Shown here: positions 1 through 6,625 of the stretch, piece by piece | Numbering within the stretch: the first letter of the stretch is position 1 | Layout of the letters: every line of letters begins with the position of its first letter | NCBI GenBank assembly: GCA_021814695.1 | Contig: JAKAHY010000008.1 | Span: forward strand, 1-34,339 | Direction: 5' to 3' | DNA from: a bacterium | Lineage (GTDB): Bacteria; Patescibacteriota; Minisyncoccia; UBA6257; JAGOQP01 | Length of the DNA stretch: 34,339 bases | Translations under genes and position numbers: made by a program | Notes under the pieces: model-generated | Database searches by the model: none | What the model was told of the DNA's origin: nothing | What the model saw: the letters and a program-made list of their open reading frames with translations, nothing else

Positions 1-367
1 CGATCGCTCCCAGCATCATAAATACATAAAAATACATCATTCCAAATACGCCCTCGGCCCGCTCAACGTCTCCAAAAAACGCCCGAAAAGTATCTAAAGC
101 AAATACCGAACTGATTATAAATATCGCAAAGAAAGACAGGGTAAATATCGTTATCGGGTTTTTTATTATTTTTTTGAAGCGCGCATATTGTTCTTTTCTG
201 AACTGGTCGGAAAAAAACAGATATGAAGCGTAAAGGATGGCAGCAATTGAAACCGCCAGCCGGACCAACATAGTTTTTCCGGTTATGTACGGAAAATAAA
301 CCGAAGAGTCGACTATAAGAGGCGTGAAGGCTAATAAATACAAAAGCCATTTGATCGCTGTTTTCAT
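1..367 (-). CDS. O-antigen ligase-like / Wzy-like polytopic membrane protein, N-terminal part, truncated by the left window edge
   Basis: Reverse-strand frame from ATG at 367 stays open to the edge: MKTAIKWLLYLLAFTPLIVDSSVYFPYITGKTMLVRLAVSIAAILYASYLFFSDQFRKEQYARFKKIIKNPITIFTLSFFAIFIISSVFALDTFRAFFGDVERAEGVFGMMYFYVFMMLGAI. Hydrophobic helices and an SSVFALD..RAFFGDVERAEG motif resemble the O-antigen ligase family. Not in the ORF track because it runs off the edge. Confidence 0.8.
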   Translation of the reverse strand, partial: MKTAIKWLLYLLAFTPLIVDSSVYFPYITGKTMLVRLAVSIAAILYASYLFFSDQFRKEQYARFKKIIKNPITIFTLSFFAIFIISSVFALDTFRAFFGDVERAEGVFGMMYFYVFMMLGAI

Positions 368-437
368 ATGGACAAATGATATTACAAAAGAGAGTCTCTA
401 TCAAATAGCGATTACTTGTCATCCTAGCGCTTTTTCT

Positions 438-513
438 TGTCATTCTGGATTAAATCCAGAATCCAGGATTATATCTTTTGACTCTGGATCCTGAATCAAG
501 TTCAGGATGACAG
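438..513. repeat. Intergenic composite inverted repeat (two nested hairpins with TGTCAT/ATGACA ends)
   Basis: TCTGGATT-A-AATCCAGA (444-460) and ATCCTGAA-TCAAG-TTCAGGAT (488-508) are 8-bp-arm hairpins. Outer TGTCAT (439-444) pairs with ATGACA (507-512). Confidence 0.65.
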
Positions 514-544
514 AGGGAGATTAGAATGACAGAAGTATTTTATT

Positions 545-680
545 CCTCCTTTGTTAAAGGAGGTGGCGAGTCAACGAGCCGGAGGATTTGTATTGATAAA
601 TCCCTCCCTGCTTTACAGCAGTACTCCCTTTAGAAAAGGGAGAATAAATCCCCCCGCCCCCTTTAGAAAAGAGAGAATAA
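545..680. repeat. Second intergenic cluster of short perfect hairpins and near-duplicate CCCTTTAGAAAAG(G/A)GAG units
   Basis: CCTCCTTT-GTT-AAAGGAGG (545-563), CTCCCTTT-AGA-AAAGGGAG (624-642) and a near-duplicate CCCTTTAGAAAAGAGAGAATAA (659-680). Confidence 0.55.
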
Positions 681-687
681 TACAAAC

Positions 688-714
688 AAAAAACTCCCCG
701 AAGGGAGTTTTTTG
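688..714 (-). terminator. Rho-independent terminator (bidirectional in appearance) after the S-layer-like gene
   Basis: AAAAAACTCCC-CGAA-GGGAGTTTTTT directly downstream of the stop at 739 on the minus strand. Confidence 0.8.
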
Positions 715-738
715 TTTATGGCTTTCGCCATTACAACA

Positions 739-3700
739 TTACTGAACAATCACGACAGGGTTGGTAGAACCCGGAATCGCGTTGGTCGGCAAGTTGTATG
801 AAGCTGACGGAACCTGTCCGGAGACTTGTCCATCGCCCCATTTCCAGCTGGTCAGGTTGACCTGAGCAGTGATTGACGCTGTCGCGCTGGCTGGCTTGGT
901 CGTGAAGTTGTTCACGTCTGCGTAGACGTAAAGGGTCTTCGTCTGACCAGGAGTCAACGTTTCACCAGTCAACGCAAGCGTTGTGGTGACTCCGTCAACA
1001 GTGCTTGTCGCACCTGCCGAGCTAACAGTCAAACCGAGGCTCGGATCCCAAACTGAGATCGTGGTCGTGGTGTTTGACGTGCTGGCATTGCTGATTCTCA
1101 ATCCAAGGTCGATTGAAGAGAGCGAAGCTCCGTTGCCGCTTCCAGCGGTAAAGCTGTAAGCACCAACGAGGTAGTTGCTGTACGAACCACCGTAGGTAAC
1201 ACCGGAACCGGTAGCACCGTTCAAAGTCGTTCTAAGAGCAGTGAACGTCTTGCTAGCATCGGTTGATGTGACTGAAGCGGTTTGCGATGAAGCAACACCC
1301 TGGTAATCAACTTGGCTGATATTGACAGTGGCTGTCGGAGCGGTCGAAGTTGAAGTATAAACGCTGCTCAAATTGTTGTAGCTATTTGCATCAGCGATGA
1401 CATCAACGTAGACAGTTCCTCCAAGCGCAACCGGAATGTTAACTCCGGCCCATTCAAGTGAGTACGGAGAGGCTGTACCGGTAAGGTTAAGCGTTCCGCC
1501 GTACTGAGTTGAACCAACCATCAATTTGAAGTTGGTGAACAAACCGGTCAAGGTAGACGTCGATTTCAGCCAAACGTTGTTGACGTTGACAGCTTCGGAC
1601 GTGTTTCCAACTAACTGGTAGGTCGCCAATTTGATTCCGGTGGTACCCATACCAACCTGCGTAGCAGCTGGCATGTTGTATCCGGCATAGGAAAGCGTAC
1701 CTGCAGCAACAATGCTCGCGGTTTGGGAAGCAAGCGGGCTTCCAAGGCCAGTCACCGAAGTGATCGACTGATTGGTAGCTGTTGCAAGAGCCGAAACGCT
1801 CGACAAGCTAACTGCAGTTGACGTAGTAACAGACAAGCCAGTCTTGGCATCAGCATAGACGTCAAGAATGAGCTGTCCTCCGGCAGGAATCGTTATCGGT
1901 GCGCCGGCGCTGACTGTGAAGGATCCGCTGTTGACCGGAGTCGACTGGACGGAACCAATCACGGTTGAGCCGTTCTTAACCGTTACGTTCTGGAAGAGGG
2001 TAGCAGCATTGCTGCCGTAGTTGAAGCTGAAGTTTGACACCTGCACCGCTGAAGCGGCACCGGCAGTCAAAGTGAATGAACCAACTTTAGCTGCGAGCTG
2101 TCCTGATACAACGTTCATATTTGACACACCGCTGTTTAAGGCAGCCGTCAAAAGCGCAGTTGAAGCGCTCAAAGCATTACCATTGCTAGCCAATGTTCCG
2201 GATGTCGGAATTGCCACCAATGAGGTGTATCCTTGTCCGCTAACAGCCGTCACTCCACCAGTCAAAGTACCGGTCGCTGTTGAAGCGATATCGGCAATGA
2301 TTGATACGACGCGAGTCGTGTTGGCGGGGATCAGGTAGTTAAGGTTGGTGTAAGCAGTCTGGTTACCAAGCGCCGAAAGGGTCGCAAAGGTAGTACCAAT
2401 CTGCGTTCCCTGGTCATCAACCGCTTTAAGGTTGGTGATCTGGCTAGCAGCTAATCCGTTAGCACCAGTCTGGACCAATGTTAAGTTGGTGACTCTGACA
2501 GCTTCTCCAGCTGAGGCAAAGTCAATCTTAGCAATCGTCTGGTTGGTACCTCCGGGCAACAAGTAGTTTACCGGTGACGCTGAGTCACGAGTCAAAGTCA
2601 AAGTTCCCTGCTGAACGTTGACATAAGCCATGTTCATCGGGAAAGCCGTGTTTCCAGTCTGCGTCGGCAAAATGCCGATGTTGAACATCAAGTCCTGCGC
2701 AACGATATCATAGTTGTGCTGAACCGAGAACTGGAAGTAGCGGTTAACTCCGCCGTTAACATCAGTGTACAAGTAAAGCTGAGCAGTTTGTCCCGAGCTC
2801 AACTGAAGCGGGTTTGACGTAAGGTCAAATACCACTTGGCTACCCGAAACTACACCAGTGCCAAGCTGATTGGCTCCGTTGTAAAGGTAGATGTTGCCGA
2901 GGTCGGAAGTCTGCAAGCTGGCCGTCAAAGTGAAGGCAAGCGAGCGGAGCTGAACTGCCTGGTTGTTGGCCTGAACAGTGAACTGACCTGCCAAGAACTT
3001 TTGGGTTCCGGCATTAACAGTCAAAGCCGAGCCTGACGTGTTGTTTGCGGTTGAGCCGTTGGTAAGAGTGATTCCACCGAGGTTAGAAACGACGGCTGAA
3101 GTCATTATATTTCCGGCAACCGGGAACGAACCGGCCACAGTTGCTGAACCCGCGTTTATATCGGAAGCAGCATTAACTGAGAACTGATAAGTTCCTCCTC
3201 CGCTGGTTATGTTGGAGGACAAGCTCATAGCAAAGGTGATTTCTTTGGTCGTTCCGGCTTTAACCGTGAACAAACCGCTGGGACTGTTGAAGTTAATAAC
3301 TCCCTGGTTGATTCCCAAGTTAGTCGTAACAACATGGCTGCCATCCATAAGATAGACGTTAGTCAAATCCTGGTCGGAGCCCAATCCACCACGCTTTACA
3401 TTCAATGAAGAAACAGTTACATCGCTGGAACCGGCCGTGAAGTTAAGTCTCAACATCGGGACTGCTTCGGCTGCTCCTGCGGGTGACGTCGGGTTAACCG
3501 GAATGCTTGAAGCAGCCGGGTTGTCCGATGCCAATGAAACGCTCAATCCACCACCAACCGGGGTAACAACACCACCAGTTGATCCTCCGGTTGAACCACC
3601 GGTTGATCCGCCGCTAACAGGCGCTCCCATTGAAGCGATGTAGGCGCGGGTTTTAGGACCGAAATATCCTACTGAAGGAGTAACTCCCATGGCCGCTTGC

Positions 3701-4035
3701 CACTTCGCCAAGGCTGTCTTGGTCATAGGACCAAAGTAGCCAGTCGGAGCGGAAACACCAGTGAGGTATCCTCCGTTAATTAACATTTGCTGAAGGGCAG
3801 ATACGTCTTCTCCCTTACTTCCGAGGGTGAGGTCCTTGGTGTAGTTATAGGAAGATGAGACGGTCGTGCCACTGTTTGCAGTAAGCTGCGCTTTCAATGC
3901 ATTGATCTGAGCGAGCAAAGCCGCGATTTGGGCCTGCAAGTCAGAAGTGGTCTGCGCTTTTGCCGAAGGCAAAGCGACGACAACCATAGCGATTGCTAAC
4001 GCAACGACTGCAAATTTTTTAAATGCAGTACTCAT
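739..4035 (-). CDS. Putative S-layer / surface protein: signal peptide, peptidoglycan-binding-like domain, repeated beta-sandwich domains
   Basis: 1098 aa. Signal peptide MSTAFKKFAVVALAIAMVVVALPSAKAQ, then LGSKGEDVSALQQMLINGGYLTG..GYFGPMTKTALAKWQAAMGV (PG_binding_1-like), a GGSTGGSTGG linker, and about 100-aa Ser/Thr/Ala/Val-rich repeats (e.g. SVSLASDNPAASSIPV...LTLVQTGANGL). Confidence 0.8.
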   Translation of the reverse strand: MSTAFKKFAVVALAIAMVVVALPSAKAQTTSDLQAQIAALLAQINALKAQLTANSGTTVSSSYNYTKDLTLGSKGEDVSALQQMLINGGYLTGVSAPTGYFGPMTKTALAKWQAAMGVTPSVGYFGPKTRAYIASMGAPVSGGSTGGSTGGSTGGVVTPVGGGLSVSLASDNPAASSIPVNPTSPAGAAEAVPMLRLNFTAGSSDVTVSSLNVKRGGLGSDQDLTNVYLMDGSHVVTTNLGINQGVINFNSPSGLFTVKAGTTKEITFAMSLSSNITSGGGTYQFSVNAASDINAGSATVAGSFPVAGNIMTSAVVSNLGGITLTNGSTANNTSGSALTVNAGTQKFLAGQFTVQANNQAVQLRSLAFTLTASLQTSDLGNIYLYNGANQLGTGVVSGSQVVFDLTSNPLQLSSGQTAQLYLYTDVNGGVNRYFQFSVQHNYDIVAQDLMFNIGILPTQTGNTAFPMNMAYVNVQQGTLTLTRDSASPVNYLLPGGTNQTIAKIDFASAGEAVRVTNLTLVQTGANGLAASQITNLKAVDDQGTQIGTTFATLSALGNQTAYTNLNYLIPANTTRVVSIIADIASTATGTLTGGVTAVSGQGYTSLVAIPTSGTLASNGNALSASTALLTAALNSGVSNMNVVSGQLAAKVGSFTLTAGAASAVQVSNFSFNYGSNAATLFQNVTVKNGSTVIGSVQSTPVNSGSFTVSAGAPITIPAGGQLILDVYADAKTGLSVTTSTAVSLSSVSALATATNQSITSVTGLGSPLASQTASIVAAGTLSYAGYNMPAATQVGMGTTGIKLATYQLVGNTSEAVNVNNVWLKSTSTLTGLFTNFKLMVGSTQYGGTLNLTGTASPYSLEWAGVNIPVALGGTVYVDVIADANSYNNLSSVYTSTSTAPTATVNISQVDYQGVASSQTASVTSTDASKTFTALRTTLNGATGSGVTYGGSYSNYLVGAYSFTAGSGNGASLSSIDLGLRISNASTSNTTTTISVWDPSLGLTVSSAGATSTVDGVTTTLALTGETLTPGQTKTLYVYADVNNFTTKPASATASITAQVNLTSWKWGDGQVSGQVPSASYNLPTNAIPGSTNPVVIVQ

Positions 4036-4179
4036 TTTACAGAATTAATAGGTAATCAATTTTATTTTTCGACAAAATTCAGATAATTTTTTGAGTTTCT
4101 GAAAGCCATCCTTTTATTATTATCGACCCGCTGCTTCATCGGTGAGGACGCATCAGCAAGCTAATAATCAGAACGACTC

Positions 4180-4462
4180 TTGTTATGAATTTAGGTACGG
4201 ATTAGTACCGATTAGACGGATTCATACGGATTTTTTATCCGTATCCGTATCAGTCCGTATTAATTTGTTCAATCCGTACAATTTCGTATTACTTTCTAAC
4301 GTTTGTGAGGCAACTTAAAACATTTTATCCGGTGCAACTTTGACTATCGTGCTTTCATTTGTTCGTGGGCCCGTAGGCCAATCATGACTGCTTTGCTTTT
4401 CGTATCTAATTGTTTTTTGTTCAATCCGTATCCATCCGTTTTGATCCGCATGAATCCGTATC
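4180..4462. repeat. Degenerate ATCCGTAT-type short repeat cluster in the S-layer upstream region
   Basis: ATCCGTA/TACGGAT occurs many times: ggtacggatt, catacggatt, atccgtatccgtatcagtccgtat, aatccgtac, aatccgtatccatccgtt, gatccgcatgaatccgtatc. Confidence 0.55.
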
Positions 4463-4464
4463 AA

Positions 4465-4597
4465 ATAAAAAACTCACTTTTCAGTGAGGCGCTCTAAACA
4501 CAACTCGCACTAGCTACTATAAATAGTGACTAGTTAAGAGGAGTAGTTCCGCCTCACCCCCCGCTTCATTGCAGGGGACAGAACTTATTCAGTTATA
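4465..4597 (-). ncRNA. Candidate structured small RNA (about 130 nt) or long-range attenuator
   Basis: Minus strand: consensus promoter (TTGACT-18 bp-TATACT, extended -10 TG), then hairpins CCCCUGC/GCGGGG and ACUAGUCACUA/UAGUAGCUAGU, ending in CTCACT-GAAA-AGTGAG-TTTTTTATTT. No ORF. Confidence 0.6.
4467..4488 (-). terminator. Rho-independent terminator of the small RNA candidate
   Basis: CTCACT GAAA AGTGAG followed by TTTTTTATTT on the minus strand. Confidence 0.75.
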
Positions 4598-4602
4598 TTT
4601 CC

Positions 4603-4632
4603 AGTATACACGCTCCCCATAAAATAAGTCAA
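4603..4632 (-). promoter_or_regulatory. Sigma70-type promoter of the small RNA candidate
   Basis: -35 TTGACT (revcomp 4627-4632), 18-bp spacer, -10 TATACT (revcomp 4603-4608) preceded by TG (extended -10). Confidence 0.65.
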
Positions 4633-4699
4633 TCCCGCACCTTTTTCCCGCTTGGGCCTCTGCCCAATATTTGAAAAATGCGGGCAAAAGGTGCGGGAT
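4632..4699. repeat. 68-bp imperfect palindrome with inner hairpin
   Basis: ATCCCGCACCTTTTTCCCGC ... GCGGGCAAAAGGTGCGGGAT with inner TTGGGC-CTCT-GCCCAA. Confidence 0.7.
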
Positions 4700-4765
4700 C
4701 AAGAAAAAGACCTATCTTTGGGAGTTCAAATTAATTAAACGAGGTAGAAGCAAGATTGTTACATC

Positions 4766-4789
4766 AAAAAAGGCCTAGCTAGCCTTTTT
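4766..4789 (-). terminator. Rho-independent terminator at the end of the wHTH gene
   Basis: AAAAAAGGC-CTAGCTA-GCCTTTTT abutting the stop at 4791. Confidence 0.6.
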
Positions 4790-4790
4790 A

Positions 4791-5726
4791 TTACTTTTTA
4801 AGCCTAAAGAAGGAATTGGGGCCACCGGTCCCTATCCGCTCTATAATACCCTTATCAACAAGCCTTTGGACGTCGTACCGGATGGTCCTTTCGCTGATTC
4901 CCGGCATGGATTGGATAACGTCTTTTATATGGCAGAGCGTCCGTTTGGAAAGAATCTTCACCAAAATCTCATTTCTCTCTTTAAAACCTATAGACGCCTC
5001 AAATCGGTTATTTCCGGGTGTTTTTGGCTGACTATCGGCCGACTGGCTCTTATTTTCATTCAGTTGAGCACTTGCCGGACTTTCTTGCCGGACTATTTCT
5101 TTGGATTTAGCATCCCTTGCCGGACTTTGATTTTGGCTGGGAGCCGGAGCATAAAATATCTCTTTTTTCTCAAAAACAGCTGCCGATTGAACCTCAGCTA
5201 TTGGAGTGGGGTTTGTTTTTGAAAATTGTTGAGGCTTGTCCTTGCCGGACTCTTGCCGGACTTGCTTGTTAACCTCCGGAACGTCTTTGGCTTCTTGGTT
5301 TAGAGGAGCCGAACCATCTGCCGGCTGTGATTTGTTTAGGGAATCGCTTATTGATCTGATTATCTCCGAAATCCTCATCGGCGGACGGGAAAATGACTCC
5401 TCTATATTTGGAGCGGTTTCGGGATTTTTTGCCGATTCAATCATCCGCATCTTGCAGTCATTGAGTTCCAATATCGCCGAACGCAAATTCCCTATTTCCC
5501 GAAGGATAACCGAGGAGTTGACCTTATTGATGTCTTTTACCTGAGCGCCAAGCCGAACCATTTCCTCAAGCCCGTCTAAAGACGCCAAATCTTTGGAAGC
5601 CAGGTAATCCACAGCCTTGTCCTCCAGGACCTGTTTTATTTTGAGGCGGGTGGCGTGTTCAGCAACGCGAAATACGGCCCACACGACCTCAAACGATCTT
5701 TGAACGAAAAATTCCTGGCTGAACAT
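4791..5726 (-). CDS. Winged-helix/DeoR-like HTH protein with long disordered linker
   Basis: 311 aa. C-terminal wHTH: FKERNEILVKILSKRTLCHIKDVIQSMPGISERTIRYDVQRLVDKGIIERIGTGGPNSFFRLKK. Helical N-terminus; Pro/Ser/Gln/Lys-rich middle. Confidence 0.75.
   Translation of the reverse strand: MFSQEFFVQRSFEVVWAVFRVAEHATRLKIKQVLEDKAVDYLASKDLASLDGLEEMVRLGAQVKDINKVNSSVILREIGNLRSAILELNDCKMRMIESAKNPETAPNIEESFSRPPMRISEIIRSISDSLNKSQPADGSAPLNQEAKDVPEVNKQVRQESGKDKPQQFSKTNPTPIAEVQSAAVFEKKEIFYAPAPSQNQSPARDAKSKEIVRQESPASAQLNENKSQSADSQPKTPGNNRFEASIGFKERNEILVKILSKRTLCHIKDVIQSMPGISERTIRYDVQRLVDKGIIERIGTGGPNSFFRLKK
5071..5262. repeat. Five exact copies of the 11-mer CTTGCCGGACT inside the wHTH linker
   Basis: Copies at 5071-5081, 5084-5094, 5116-5126, 5241-5251 and 5252-5262 (the last two in direct tandem). 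Confidence 0.85.
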
Positions 5727-5795
5727 GTTGGTCTAAATCTAAATCATTGATTGCCGCCGTGTCAATCTTTTCTTTTTTGATATTCCCTTTTTCCT

Positions 5796-5837
5796 TTTGT
5801 CCAGGTTATTTCACGATCGTGAAATAACCTGGACAAA
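5796..5837. repeat. Long perfect palindrome copy 1 (42 bp)
   Basis: TTTGTCCAGGTTATTTCACGATCGTGAAATAACCTGGACAAA, perfect about 5816.5. Confidence 0.97.
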
Positions 5838-5989
5838 GTACTTATCCACACAAATCAAAAGAAATCCAATGCCATGATTGTTATAATTAAATTAATCAGA
5901 TAAATCTCAGAAAATGACCTCACTTATAACAAAAATAAGTTGTGCCGTAATTTCATCCGAAATATCTATCACACAGACTTTTTAACCAC

Positions 5990-6017
5990 CCACCGTCCCG
6001 TCCGACGGTGGTTTTAT
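5990..6017 (+). terminator. Terminator-like hairpin in the leader upstream of the 6038 gene (possible attenuator or short RNA end)
   Basis: CCACCGTC-CCGTCC-GACGGTGG-TTTTATTATT; lies between an extended -10 (TGTTATAAT, near 5880) and the 6038 start. Confidence 0.6.
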
Positions 6018-6037
6018 TATTAATATTCATTTTGCAC

Positions 6038-6625
6038 ATGGACGATATCTCAGGCTATAAAATTAAAGACGATTCCGAGGACAACTCCCCCGACTCTCTT
6101 CCGCCAAAGATGAATAAAAAACGCTTATTTAAATTTACCCTTATTTTTGTCGGGATTATGATTTTGATCGGAGGTGGATATCTGGTTTGGAATAATTATC
6201 TAAGCCCATCGGCTCAATTTGCCCGCAGGGCGGCTGCAAACTATCAAAAATACCTCGACCAGCAGAGCAAGTACGAAGCGGCGATGACTGCTGATGCTTA
6301 TGGCGGCCAAACTCCGGAAGAGACCATATCTATGTTCAAAGAGGCTCTTATAAAAAAGGACGTTGAATTGGCCAGTAATTATTTTTTGCTGGACGAAGAC
6401 GGAGAAAAGAATCCGTTGATAAAACAAAATCTGCAGAAACTTTTTGACAACAACCAGATACAAAAAGTGCTTGATGTAATAAATAATTTAAAACCATCAC
6501 AGCGTGACACCGGAGATGGCGGGTTAAAAGAATTTGTAGTCTTGACCCAACAAGGATTTGTAGACTATTCAATGACATTAAAACTCAATAAATACTCAAA
6601 CGTATGGAAAATAGAAAGTTTGTAA
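6038..6625 (+). CDS. Hypothetical single-TM membrane-anchored protein
   Basis: ORF 6008-6625, probable start MDDISGYKIKDD at 6038. TM helix FKFTLIFVGIMILIGGGYLVW; soluble C-terminal domain. Overlaps the start of the next gene. Confidence 0.7.
   Translation: MDDISGYKIKDDSEDNSPDSLPPKMNKKRLFKFTLIFVGIMILIGGGYLVWNNYLSPSAQFARRAAANYQKYLDQQSKYEAAMTADAYGGQTPEETISMFKEALIKKDVELASNYFLLDEDGEKNPLIKQNLQKLFDNNQIQKVLDVINNLKPSQRDTGDGGLKEFVVLTQQGFVDYSMTLKLNKYSNVWKIESL

Noticed and set aside
63-443. 126-aa minus-strand ORF at the left edge
   Set aside because: Overlaps the better-supported O-antigen-ligase-like frame (1-367, minus), whose hydrophobic profile and motifs are far more protein-like.
2021-3643. Plus-strand ORFs (2021-2338, 2836-3036, 3437-3643) antisense to the S-layer gene
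   Set aside because: Fully inside a strong coding sequence on the other strand; low-complexity mirror composition; no independent signals.
4465-4597. Assigning the small RNA to 6S RNA or tmRNA
   Set aside because: I could not match the conserved 6S central bubble or any tmRNA features by eye; left as an unassigned candidate pending an Rfam scan.
5796-5837. Palindromes as ordinary Rho-independent terminators
   Set aside because: No U-tract follows the stem; copy 1 lies between divergent genes where no transcript ends; copy 3 is followed by a separate canonical terminator (12494-12535).
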